NCBI GenBank assembly: GCA_003991915.1
Contig: RQTK01000304.1
Span: forward strand, 31,064-95,063
Direction: 5' to 3'
Source of the DNA: Elysia chlorotica
Taxonomy: Eukaryota > Mollusca > Gastropoda > Plakobranchidae
DNA: 64,000 nt
In this document: positions 53,096-64,000 of the stretch, in pieces
How the letters are laid out: every line of letters starts with the position of its first letter
How positions within the stretch are numbered: the first letter of the stretch is position 1
Position numbers and translations under genes: made by a program
Notes under the pieces: generated by a model
What the model saw: the letters and a program-made list of their open reading frames with translations, nothing else
What the model was told of the DNA's origin: nothing
Database searches by the model: none

Positions 53096-54380
53096 CAAAG
53101 TGTATAAAATGATAACGAACGTACATTTAATATATAAATATCATCGTAGTTATTATAAAAAATACAAAGATCATCATTAAAAATAGCGAACAATAATTAA
53201 ATCTTAGCAACTATTTCTTTAAAATTACAGAGAGTAAAATTAGAATAACAATACACAAAATAAAAAAATATCAAATGTGTATACACAAATTGGTGCCTAA
53301 AACATGTGTAGATATAAGAGCCAAATCATACCTTAAGGGAAATTATGCGTTAAAAAGATGTGTTTTTAGTTGCTTTTTAAATGCGTCAATGGATCCTGCC
53401 TCACGCAATCCTTGTGGTAAAGCATTCCACACTCTTGGGGCACAGTATCCGAATGATTTTTCGCCCACTGTCTTGAGTCGCATTCTTGGTACATGTACAA
53501 GAGCAGTGGGATCAGTTGCTGATCTTAACTGTCTTTTTGGAACATAAGCTTTAACTAAGTCTTGGAAGTATTGTGGGGCGGTTCCATGGACACACTTATA
53601 GCATATTGTGGCTGCTTTATAATATATTGCAATCTCCTCTCAACTGGAAGCTAATGCAAAGATATCAAAAGAGGCGATGTGTAGGCCTAAAATGTGCAGT
53701 TATCCTTAAATGATTTTGAAAACAACAGAGATCACCTAATTAAATTTTTATAATGATTTAATAGTACATCTATACATAATATTTATAGTAAAATAATTGC
53801 AATGTTCTTGACTTGCATGGCACAAAAACGGGATTATGTATTATCATTATGTACAATTTAGCTGCCTGGTCTGGACATGCTTTCTGGTCATTTGTTCTTA
53901 AAACTTAAATCATTTAAAATGTTTTAAAAAATCTAATCCAGAAAGGATTTGTTTGCCTGAATTTACAAACATTAGTAAGTCAACAAAAAAAATCGTATTC
54001 ACGTAAATTGATTACCACTAATACCAGCATAGAGATTTTATTGGTCACCATTTGGTATATATGTAAAATGTTAATTTTATAAAACGCATGAAAATCAGTA
54101 ATTTTAAATGGTGTCTAGTTCAGTGCATTAACTTGGGTTTCAAATTAATTCTTGACATTACAAAGTATTTTTTCCATCTCATTTTCAGTTGAGGAAAAAA
54201 AATAACTTTGGTCCCTTAGATTGAAATCCTGTGCACTACACTGTGAATGAAAAGGTTTGGGGTAATCATATATTCTTAAGGGAAACCAAAGATCCTTCAA
54301 TTATCTTTGGGGAAACTAACACTAGTATAGTAATAACAGTATTCTAAATAAAATATGATATTGATAAGCCTTTTTAATAT
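53096..54380. repeat. Large direct duplication II, copy 2 (contains LINE C-terminus on minus)
   Basis: Second copy of 51063-52330. The LINE segment (53096-53700, minus strand) keeps the same RT C-terminal signature with a 6-nt in-frame insertion (ACATGT near 53493). It starts abruptly at CAAAGTGTATAAAATGA without the LINE 3' end, which shows that DNA duplication, not a second retrotransposition, made it. Confidence 0.93.
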
Positions 54381-54433
54381 CGTGGGTAGGGTACCAAAAA
54401 GACATACAGTATTTCAAATTCGCCATTTTTCAG

Positions 54434-54452
54434 GGGGGGGGGGGGGGGCAAA
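54434..54452. repeat. Poly(G) run
   Basis: About 18 consecutive G. A likely length-variable and replication-difficult site. Confidence 0.95.
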
Positions 54453-55029
54453 AACTATGGTTCTTTGCATGCTGCCATTAAAATGCAGGGGCCTTTGACT
54501 TTGAGAGTATATGCCTATATCTACTGTAGATTTCCCGCAGCAGTGAGTTATGATTTTCTGCCGAATGAAATTTAGAAACCAAACAGTTACAAGTGTTACA
54601 TATTGAGGACGACAGGACGTAACTCCAGTTGCGTGTACTTTTTGGGTGCTTTTTTTTTAAACATAAAAATGTACCTTATTCTTAGTTCTTGATACATTTT
54701 ATATCAAAAGTACTTAAGTAGACTAAAGTCGCAATCAAATGATTACCCCTCAGTGGAAAAAACAACAAAATCTTTATTGTGCGTTAGGTTTGTGATGTTT
54801 CAAAAGTTTGAAAAATTGTGTGCAGGATCACTGTTTACAAAGAAATCAATCTATGGTATAATCAATTCGCATACACATTACACTTACATGTATAAGGTTC
54901 ATCCCGTGTTATTATGGGCCTTCAATCAGATGGAAGGAAGGAATGATGACCACTGCCTGTTGTGCATGAATGAAAGTGCTTGGGACAGGCTCTTAGTTAT
55001 ACATGTATTCCTTGGATCCCGCTCTCTGT

Positions 55030-56450
55030 TGACTCTACATGTATTATCTTGACTTCTGATTCTTCCCTATTAAGTCTACTTCTTTCCCGACTATTGGGCG
55101 CCTCGTTTTGCCTTGAAGTTGAGCTGCTTCCTCCCCTTCCTTGAACAAACAATCGAAAATACTTTTTAATGGATGCTCTACTATTCTTAAAACCTTCCTA
55201 TACGATAACTTTGTAAAGAACCTTGTGCCAATTGAGTAGGTGCAGCTCCAGCGGTGTAGTATGATCTCTTGATCTTGAGACAAGAGAGGAAGAGATAGCG
55301 GAATTCGATGAAGCCACCCACCTTCAACGCATTTTTGCGATGAAGAGAGGGGTTGAACAGATCAAGACCAACACCTTCATCCTTACTTTTACCTCAATGC
55401 CACCAAGTTTGTTAAAATTGGGTACTAATCTTTACCATCAACGTTACCAATACAAAACAAATGCGCTCAAAATGTCACCGCCTCTGACCATTGCGAAACA
55501 TATTCTATGAAAGGCTGTAAAACTGGTGTCAGTTGTCTAAACGGTCGTGGCCTACATGCGGCAGATTCGAAATAATGCCCAAGAAGAACAATAAAAATTA
55601 AAATCAAGGGTTCGAAGCTTAGCATGAAGGTACATTAATTTTTGCACCGACCAGCGCAACCGTACCGTAGTTATGCAATTTATCCCAAACATTAAGCGTC
55701 GAACCATTGCGCAGGCGACAAGTGCTGGGAAAAAGATTGCTTCAACAGCACCTCCAAAGGGCAGCGGCAGGACTTACGCCACTACCAAACCCCAATGATA
55801 TTGAGAGAAAAGCCGCAACTTCGGCTGTTTTCCATTGTTTTGAGATTTGCCCAGACCATGAAGAACTCAGAGGTGTCGCAATTGTCTCCCTCCTCCACAC
55901 AGGCAATTCCCAAACAACAACAGAGCCTTCCCCAACTCACCTTCTCTTTATTTGGCTATGTCCTCTGCCACCCCCCCCCCCTCCTCCCTCTCGCTTTCCA
56001 AAGCATCTCTTTCCTCCTTTCCTACCCCCCAACTGAAGAAGGGGATCATTAATTTGTGTCCCTCCGCTTCACTCAAATTCAAAAGGTCGCTGTTGAGCAA
56101 ACAAAATGTGGGGAACAAACCCATCGACCTGCTTGACACTTCAACGAATTTGCTGCAGGACCAGGCGACAGTAATATACATGTAACCAATGTCAAGCACA
56201 TCCGCAACAGAATGGAATCAAAGTTTGATTAAGAATACATGTGTATTCTACAGTTTTGTGAAAGTGTCGATCTTCCTTCTTCTTGGAACGAGGCAACGGT
56301 AAATACTGTCCTTAAAGTTAAAGCAAACAAATACATGTACATCCAACTGTACTCCACCAACAGCATTACCAATCTGACATGCTTGTCGTGTTGCAGAGCC
56401 CTGAACGTCAGGGGTCATAAGTATAACGCTGTAATATACTAAGTTTACGA
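55030..56450 (+). mobile_element. Decayed Jockey-type LINE: ORF1 (gag-like) and start of RT
   Basis: Broken plus-strand frames include ETREEEIAEFDEATHLQRIF, MKRGVEQIKTNTFILTF, a Ser/Pro-rich ORF1 tail (SATPPPSSLSLSKASL, about 55952-56000) and then VDLPSSWNEATVNTVLKV (about 56268-56310). The last resembles the PxSWKxATVxPIxK opening of a Jockey RT. The endonuclease domain between ORF1 and RT is missing. All frames are interrupted. Confidence 0.7.
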
Positions 56451-58006
56451 CTCGTCTTAAAATTAAGAATAAGACTATGACTAGTAAGAGGGTTTACGGC
56501 GATTTGTAAGCTATCGCGACGTTGTACATAATTATTATTTTATTACGAAGCCGGATTTGAAATCGCGCTATCATCCTCGTCCCATTCGCCATTCCCCAAG
56601 ACGACGCGACGACCCGAAACCAACTATTTTTAGCACTGACGAAACAACCCTATCGCAAAATTCATATACAATAACATCGTTTATTTGAAAACGAAATGTT
56701 TATTTTTTCAAATAAAAAAATTCCCTTTCTCCTCAATGTTAAGATTTTATCGAACTAGGCATACATAATGCTACATAATCATATACATAATGATTGCCGT
56801 GAAAGCTTTGAGTTTGAGTCAAACTCTGTTCTTTAAAATTAAAGGTTGTCTTAGATTGTTATCACCGTTTGCATTGTGAACTGGCATCAAGACAAAATCA
56901 TGATAACTATAAAATTAAAAAAGAAATAGATAACAAATACAAAACAAAGCAAAAAAAAAAATACAAAAATACAGCAAACAAACAACAAAACAAAAAGTCT
57001 GATATTAAAAAATTAACAAACAACATAAAATAAGTACAAGACAACAACACATAAAACGTAAAAAAAACACGACAAAGAACAACCAAAACAAAACAACAAC
57101 AAAACAAAGTAAATAATTAAATTAAGAAAAAAATTTACAAAAAACAATACAAAAGACAACAACACAAAAAACCACCACCAACAACAACAAAACAACACAA
57201 AAACAAACAAAAACAAATACACAATCTCAGGCAACATATACTTGCAATTGGACTTCGCTAGATTTCTCTACAGGTAGGGCCTAATTTGTTTAATTAACAA
57301 AAAATTATCTCTCGCTCCCTCCCTCCCCCTTCTCTTTCTGACTCTCTTTCTATCCTATCTTCCCCACACATTTGTTCACTTCTCTTCACTTCACCCTTTT
57401 CCTGTTTTATATCAAATTTCTCTCCATTACCGGTAAAAAAGTTTCTTGTCATCAATTTATTTTAGTTTTGTGTCTAGAATGCGACGACGACGTAACTCAA
57501 AGGGAGACAAGTCAGACAACCATCACGCAACACAATGTAAACAAACATCCACTCAAGGCACTCATCCAGCTATCAGTCAAGTATCATTCATTGCGCAGCC
57601 TGAAAAAGTCTTGAAAGCTACTGAAACTAATAGTTTAGACTTGAATGTACTATTATGAAGTGGGATTCATATCTAGACTTCTAGATTTGCTAATAATGGA
57701 TAGATCTAGGTCTAGTTATGGATCCAGAGATATTATTAGCCTAAAATCCGAATAGAAATATCCGGCTCCAGTATAAACTGATGATGAGACAGGGTGCATT
57801 GGTTCATTCATAAAGCCATTGCTGATACTCGACGATGGGAACTTATCTTTAACTGTGGAGGTTCTTGAGGAATGTCTTATCTAGAGTCAACAAAGATATC
57901 ACGCACATGTATCTAATTCTCAGGTTTCGTGACGTTATTTCTCTCTGCTGCTGTGAATGCTAACATACTGTCACCTCATACTTAGAGTTCACATTAAAAG
58001 TTAAAA
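56451..58006. other. Intergenic/5' flank of the ABCC gene (no gene seen)
   Basis: Contains an A/C-rich low-complexity tract (56905-57235), a CT-rich patch (57305-57400) and a 59-codon open frame from ATG at 57480 (MRRRRNSKGDKSDN start) with no recognised similarity. An ABCC promoter presumably lies in the right half. Confidence 0.5.
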
Positions 58007-61000
58007 ATGAACTTCAGTGCAAGCCATCAGTTTTGTGGAGACTCACAATTCTGGGTAAGTTGACTATGTAGGACTATTACATGTTATTATTCGGATATTA
58101 GACATCACATGTTCAATTCAAATAAAATCTTATCTAGATCTTAATCTTTTAAAATTAAAGGCTCTTTAAAGAAAGGTAGACTAGATCTAGATAAAGTTTT
58201 GACCTCGTTCGCTGACTGCAACCTAATTGTTTTTTTTCTTTAAATTAGGTTATTCCAAATATTTAATTAATTCAAAACTCTTGAAAAATGTGTCACTTGA
58301 AATTGAAACATGAAATTATGTATAGACGACTGTGTTGTGTAAATAAGTGACTACCTTTTAATTTCAATTTATAAACGATTTCCTTAGTTTAACTTCCTTT
58401 ATTTAAAAGCTGTTTTTTTAAAGTATTGTCCTGCAGGTGTCTGTCTTCATGATACACATTTTTCTTTATTACTCATGGGCAAGGGGGGTGCGGTAGCCTT
58501 GGTATAGAATATCTGCTTGGTTGGGTCGGTCTAAGACAGGAGTCATGGTATCCCCGTCCTGTCTTGTATGTGGCAACACATAAAATTGTCAGATGTCAGT
58601 CTTGAGACCCATCCATAATATAGACTAAATAGTGCTGACGTTGGACGTTAAACCAACTCAACTGCAACTACACGGGCAAATTACCTGACTCTGTATAAAG
58701 TACAAAGCATGTAGACAATGAAACCATAATGTTAATTTCATACAGTATATCTTATAACCGCTAAAGCGCGGTGCATAACTTAACTGCCTGGCCATGAGAA
58801 AACTACAGGCCCTACGCTCGACCACTTCACTGACTTAGCACCTCCGGACTGGGCTCTGCGTGGTGCTGAGTAACTGACATTGGTACTGGGCCTTCATGCA
58901 TCCTTTATTCCTGCTTTTTCTATCACATGAGAAACTTGTGAATGGGTTTATAGGCTCTCAAAATATCAATCAACGAAATCATTGAATAGTTTAACAGATT
59001 CTCGTCCTCCAACTCACATTATGAAGATTACAACATAGATTATAGCCTGAATCTCTAAGAAAGGAACGGGTTGAGCACGGATCAAAATACCCCCCGTAGA
59101 GATCTTGGGTAACCTGGCAGTGTTTTAAGTCAGTCCCTTGTATTAAGATGGTTGGACAATTGATAGAGGGGAAGATGAAGATGAAAGCAATGCTTTGACT
59201 GGTTGACATAGGAGTGTCAAACGCCGCCGGACCAAGACACAAAGACAGAGAGACAGACACACACAATGATGTGAAACAGGCACTGACAACGTTGCAAGTT
59301 GAATTCCATTCTGTTCTGCTCATGAGAGTGTGGGCTTGTTATTGAAATTCGCTCACTTTTACACTGCACTGAGTTTAATTGGATAGTAGGCCAACATGTA
59401 CTGTGACTGTCGGCGGGTGCTTCTCTTGATAGTGTTTGATCATAACCGCTTCACGATAGCTTTGTCTTTCGTGGCCTGCATTTGCAGGTAGACGGCGTGA
59501 TACTCGGCAGATGTCCGGAAATCTGATCTGGTAAGGTTGAAATCTTTAGTGTCGCCGCTCTTTTTCTGCCCATCTCTATAGGAAGCCTATGGGACATAAC
59601 ATTAATTTGAAGATTACATATTTAGCAATGTAAGATGCCACATATCTCTACCACAAGTGCTGTAAGTTGTCAAGTAGGAGGTCAATTGTTTGATCCTCAG
59701 CTATTTCCATTTCTTTTTTGTAGAACTTTCAATTGGGGCTACAAGGCTTCTAAATGCATAACCCTTCCAGTCAAGAGACACACAGGAGGAATGTTGTTCC
59801 ATGTAACAAAGCTATTTAAAAAATTAAATACATGTAAGTTTAATTGTGATCACCTGCAGGAAAGACAGTAATGAATGGCTTCTTCTTTATATCCCCCCCC
59901 CCCCCCCCCACAAAAGTAATAAAAATTATTTAAAAGCAGAAAAAATCAAGATAGTGATATGAACCTACTTCCCAGCGCAGTATAGTTTTATGAACTAATA
60001 ACTAGACATAATGAAAAAAATATCAACGATATCAGTGCAACACTAAGAGCATCGGTTCACCAGGTGAACAGTACTGCCACACCCTATTCTTTGACCAGTG
60101 CCTTCAAAGTGCCTCAGGGGTTGATGTGTTTGCACTCTGCATGTATGACTTCAAAAGAGGTCACAATTAAATGTTAAATAAATAAAGACTTCATTTTTAA
60201 AACAAATTCTTAAAATACTGAACCTGTATCTCTGCAGAATATATCAGAAATTGAAGGCAGCTGGTACCCAAAGCTCTCAGAATGCTTTCAGCAGACATTC
60301 CTAACTTATGTTCCATGTGGCTGGCTGTGGCTCACTGCAGGATTCCACATAGCATACCTCAAAAAACACACCAGATTCATCAGCCTGTCCTCCACCTGGC
60401 TTCACACAGCTCGTTTGGTAATAATTGTCTTTATGAGACAGATTGATACTCTTTAACATTATTTTCAGTACTATTTCAGTGTTATGAACAAGTAAATTAG
60501 TAATACATGTAGAGATAATTATGGATAACTAATAAATTCTAAATTTTTTTGTTTGTTATCATTGACTATGAATAATTTGAAGCCGCTGACCCTCCATGTG
60601 GCCTGCATCTGAACGTTTGGGGCCATAGAAAAAAAATAACAACACATTTTTCAACAAACATGTTTCCGATAAATTTTCTGCTTAAGTTGAATTTTTATGA
60701 ATTTTTAACTTTTGAATACATGTAATTGAATTGAATTACATAAATTAATATAAATTCTGGAAAGTATTGATTCTGCACTCATTTTATTTTCATTGCTCAC
60801 CACTTCAAAATTCTAGGCTTTGGCCATGCTACTGAGCCTGATGAGTGGCATACACTTTGTCATCCCATTCAAAGAGGACTCAGATTATCCTCTGTCCTAC
60901 TACCTGTCCCAATCTTTGTGGCTGATCACATTTGTAGGTTCTATTTTATTTTGTATCTTTTGAAATTATCACCTTTTACACATTGCTTACAAAGTTATTT

Positions 61001-63659
61001 TGTAAATTTATCTTAAAATATTTGATGGATGAAAAAAAAGTTGCTCAATTGCCTCTTTTGTACCCTTATGCTGTAAGGATAAATGTCATCACAGGAATAA
61101 AGTGGAAACCTTGTCAGCGTTTATTAGAATTTGAAGTACCAAAGCAACAGTTGTATGCACCATTTGTTACTTATTCTATTTCTTAGTTTCACTTTTCTAG
61201 ATGCTAATACTTAAAAAGTAATAATGATGTTTATTCTTAAAACCCTTCAAGGACTACTACTAGTACTATCCTTGACTTCATGCACATCACTGCCACTGTT
61301 ATACAGTAAACCATTAGGCACTTGACTTACTTTTTTTTTTATAGAGCTGTATATTATTATGAAAACTGAAAAATAAATAATATAGATCTTAAAAGGTTAC
61401 CCTGGTAAGCATGATATTTATGCATTTGTTCATATGATTATGAAAATTTCATTTGGAAACCTCCCCACAGATCTTGGTATCTGTGCTGATGGTTCTATCA
61501 AGGAGATGTGGCGTTACCTCACCATGCATTGTTTTCATATTCTGGTTCTTCACTGTGGCAACACAAACCATTCCGATATACTCCATTATCTTCGAAAAAG
61601 TGAGCATTCTGTTTTTGTGTGTTTGTGTTTTGTTTTTGTGGATTTCCTTGAACAATATTGAGCTTAAATGTTCCATTTTTTAGATTTTTGTTATGTAATT
61701 TACCTGTAACTTGAATAAAATGTAGAAAGGATATCTTCAACGTACCTTCATTCTTACAAACTAAATTTATCTGTTTAAAGAAGGACATAATGAAAAAAAT
61801 AATTGATGAATGATATTAAATGTTGAATAAAAAGAAGACATGGCTACTATTATTCTTCTGGTTGGGTCGGTGACAGTATAATGTGACCGGATGAGACAGA
61901 AGTCCAGGCCTCCCTGCCCTGTCTCATGTGTGGCAGCATGTACAATTGTCACAATATAGCCTATAAAGTGATGACGTTGGATGCTAGGTAGAAAAACAAA
62001 CAGTGCTTTATTATTATTACTAAAAGAAAAAAGGGATATTAGTATTACCATTAAAAAAAAAGAAACATCTAAATCAGTTTCCTTTTTGTTTAAATAATTA
62101 TTAATTTTTACTCTATTGCTGTGAGGAGGGATTAAAACTAAAATATTGATCTTCTACCTGCTTTGCTTAATATCAAGTTAGTTGGAAATAAAATCCTTTA
62201 AAAAACGAAAATGAAAACTATGAAGAAAGAGACATATTTTGCATTCAACAGTTTATCTTGAATTTCCGCAGGTCTATGAAACTGATGAGATGAGATTTGT
62301 TATAGAGATGGTCACCTTTGCCTTCATCATCCTAGAGTTCATTTTGCAGCTTTTGGGTGATACAAAGGTGGAAATCATTCACAAGGATTCTTACGAGATA
62401 GCTTGTCCATCAATGAAAGCATCATACATCTCCAAGCTAACGTATACATGGATTTACAAGTAATAATAATAGTATATTTGTCTCAGTGTGTGAGTGTGTA
62501 TTGCTGGAGAAAGGAATCCCATGTGGACATATATGATTTTGAACTAGGAGCAATGGGTAGTTAGAAGTAAAAAATGAGTTTAAACTGTAGTATCAAAGTT
62601 CATCCATTTCTAAAACATTTTGCACATTATCAAGTTTGAAATACAAGTTTTATATACAGATTTGTTCAGGATCACATTCTGACTGTGACAAAGTTTGTAA
62701 CTTAAAAACTGATTTGTTTGTACTGGAAGTACTAAAGATATAAGAAAAAAATAACCAATACAACTTTGGGTCCTTTTTCAAGTCACACAAACATATATGA
62801 TATGGACGTTGAATTATGGAAAATTGGAAGTTAACTCTAGAATTGTGAGAAGTAAAAAATGAGTTTAAACTGTAGTATCAAAGTTCATCCATTTCTAAAA
62901 CATTTTGCACATTATCAAGTTTGAAATACAAGTTTTATATACAGATTTGTTCAGGATCACATTCTAACTGTGACAAAGTTTGTAACTTAAAAACTGATTT
63001 GTTTGTACTGGAAGTACTAAAGATATCTAAAAAATTAGAAGAAAAAAATAACCAATACAACTTTGGGTCCTTTTTCAAGTCACACAAACATATATGATAT
63101 GGACGTTGAATTATGGAAAATTGGATGTTAACTCTAGAATTGTGTGAAATTTTAATGCATCAACTCAATGCCTGTTTTTCATTATTCTTACTATTGATAA
63201 TTTATATGGTCAGGTATAGCTTTTTAGTTTCCATATTCTATCGTCCAATTCCAACGGTTCTCCTTACTAAATTTGTCCTTGGCTTGGTTAATATAGCTAC
63301 TGAGAAGAACAATGTAATAAGAATTCGTTATGGCTGTAGATGAGTGTAGTGATTATGCTTTAAAAAAGTCATTCAAAAAGAAGAATTTAATTATGCACAC
63401 ATCTAGCAATGATACAAATAGAAGTGACAAATCTCACTCAGAAACTCATGGTGCACCTTGCTCTGTTGAAAAAAGCATTCATAATATCCAATGAGAAATC
63501 TGAACTTCATTACAGATTGGTATACCTCGGCTACAAGAAAGTTGTTGTTATGTCTGATATCTTTGATGTGCCTGGCTACATGCAGTGCCGTCATAATGTA
63601 CCAGCCTTTATGGCTGCTTGGAACAAGGAGCTCCAAAAAAAGACAGGCCCTAAGGATAT
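58007..63659 (+). CDS. ABCC1/MRP-type ABC transporter, N-terminal part (gene continues past window)
   Basis: Exons 58007-58054, 60238-60417, 60817-60933, 61471-61599, 62272-62459 and 63516-63659, all GT-AG with continuous phase, encode about 268 residues. The start has an in-frame TAA four codons upstream. The short first exon (FCGDSQFW end) and its phase-0 junction match the first exon of human ABCC1 (end DPLW). Five hydrophobic segments form the TMD0 domain of long MRPs: VPCGWLWLTAGF in exon 2, LALAMLLSLMSG across exons 2-3, SLWLITFILVSVLMV across exons 3-4, IVFIFWFFTVAT in exon 4 and FAFIILEFILQL in exon 5. The L0 region follows: ACPSMKASYISKLTYTWIYK into LVYLGYKKVVVMSDIFDV, aligning with ABCC1 [22 protein letters not shown]. 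These proteins export glutathione conjugates and organic anions across the plasma membrane. TMD1 and both ATPase domains lie beyond the window. Confidence 0.92.
58483..58664 (+). mobile_element. SINE family, copy J (degraded type-2 head)
   Basis: GTGCGGTAGCCTTGGTATAG is a shortened type-2 head. TTGGTTGGGTCGGTCTAAGA, GTCTTGTATGTGGCAACACA and the tail AGTGCTGACGTTGGACGTTA with AAACCAACTCAACT follow. In ABCC intron 1. Confidence 0.88.
59895..59910. repeat. Poly(C) run
   Basis: About 16 consecutive C in ABCC intron 1. Confidence 0.95.
61858..61986 (+). mobile_element. SINE family, copy K (headless, internal deletion)
   Basis: CTGGTTGGGTCGGTGACAGT through GTCTCATGTGTGGCAGCATG. The conserved segment between ATTGTC and ACAATATAGCC is deleted, then the tail AAGTGATGACGTTGGATGCT follows. 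In ABCC intron 4. Confidence 0.85.
62563..63147. repeat. Tandem duplication, unit about 285 bp
   Basis: 62563-62847 is repeated at 62848-63147 with very few changes and one insertion of about 12 bp. Both copies contain AAACTGTAGTATCAAAGTTC and GATATGGACGTTGAATTATG. In ABCC intron 5, immediately before exon 6. Confidence 0.95.
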
Positions 63660-64000
63660 GTGAGTATTTTTATGCTGATTTATTCTTTTGTTTTCTTGAT
63701 GACCTGTGAGGATGGAATCCATAATTATGGCAAAAGTTTTAGGCAGAAGCAAATACTAAGGATGGGATCAACGAAGCAATTTAACCGGCTCGAACGGTTG
63801 TGCCACATGCGGTTGCAGGCTCTGCCGAGCCGGTTGGGATTGCGAGATAAAAATAATTGATAAAAAAAAGAAGTATTGCCTTACGGCTAACCGTTGGGAT
63901 TGACTGGCTCCTCTCTATCTTGTTGTTAAAGGACTACAGAGACAAAGTTTAACTGTAGCCGTTGCCAAGTCGCGGTTAACCAAAGCGTCGATTGGCTTCA
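63660..64000 (+). other. Start of ABCC intron 6
   Basis: Follows the donor GTGAGT at 63660. Contains a higher-GC patch with a 10-bp inverted repeat (AACCGGCTCG 63783-63792, complement 63826-63835). No further exon is seen before the edge. Confidence 0.6.

Noticed and set aside
56907..57237. Phe/Leu/Cys-rich minus-strand frames
   Set aside because: Shadow of an A/C-rich low-complexity tract.
59635..59871. 78-codon frame in ABCC intron 1
   Set aside because: No recognised similarity, no splice structure linking it to the transporter, and it lies between two well-supported ABCC exons.

Overview
This is a stretch of animal nuclear DNA. Genes are split by GT-AG introns, intergenic DNA is AT-rich, and there are many degenerate non-LTR retrotransposons, DNA transposons, tRNA-derived SINEs, microsatellites and frequent (AGATCT)n-type words. 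The protein matches are metazoan, and the repeat content (AGATCT words and SINE tails ending in a GACGTTAAAC-type motif) suggests a mollusc, probably a gastropod. That species-level guess is inference.

Five protein genes are supported. (1) unk/Unkempt, plus strand, 15 coding exons (537-14445), a six-CCCH-finger RNA-binding protein of 748 aa whose frame closes exactly at every junction, followed by a gene-free, transposon-poor, T-rich stretch to about 21190 that I read as a very long 3'UTR. (2) Histone H3.3, plus strand, two coding exons (24482-27443), with a likely CCAAT/TATA promoter and untranslated first exon near 23200-23512. (3) A small mitochondrial assembly factor of the UQCC4/CCSMST1 (C16orf91) family on the minus strand (36010-36411). 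(4) Ribosomal protein RPS15A (uS8), plus strand, four coding exons (47084-50121) plus a probable noncoding 5'TOP exon at about 43204-43232. (5) The 5' part of an ABCC1/MRP-type transporter, plus strand, six exons (58007-63659), running off the right edge.

The space between and within genes is filled by mobile DNA. Unk intron 3 holds a 1.4 kb Ginger2/KRBA2-like cut-and-paste element with TIRs and 4-bp TSD, and a 700 bp element with long TIRs and a 9-bp TSD. Unk intron 10 holds an antisense LINE. The H3.3 coding intron holds a decayed Jockey-type LINE with RNase H. The 28-43 kb and 50-57 kb intervals hold several LINE 3' ends, two large direct duplications (about 0.85 kb and 1.27 kb) and microsatellites. 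A SINE family with a common body and tail but two different tRNA-like heads occurs at least 12 times.

The genes do not form a pathway: they cover translational control by RNA binding, chromatin, complex III assembly, the ribosome and membrane transport. Their linkage is the most notable feature. In human, UNK sits beside H3-3B, its paralogue UNKL sits beside UQCC4 (C16orf91), and RPS15A and ABCC1 are also on 16p. The window therefore looks like a piece of an ancestral bilaterian linkage group. The other main observation is that Unk ends exactly where the C-terminal RING finger of its orthologues should begin.
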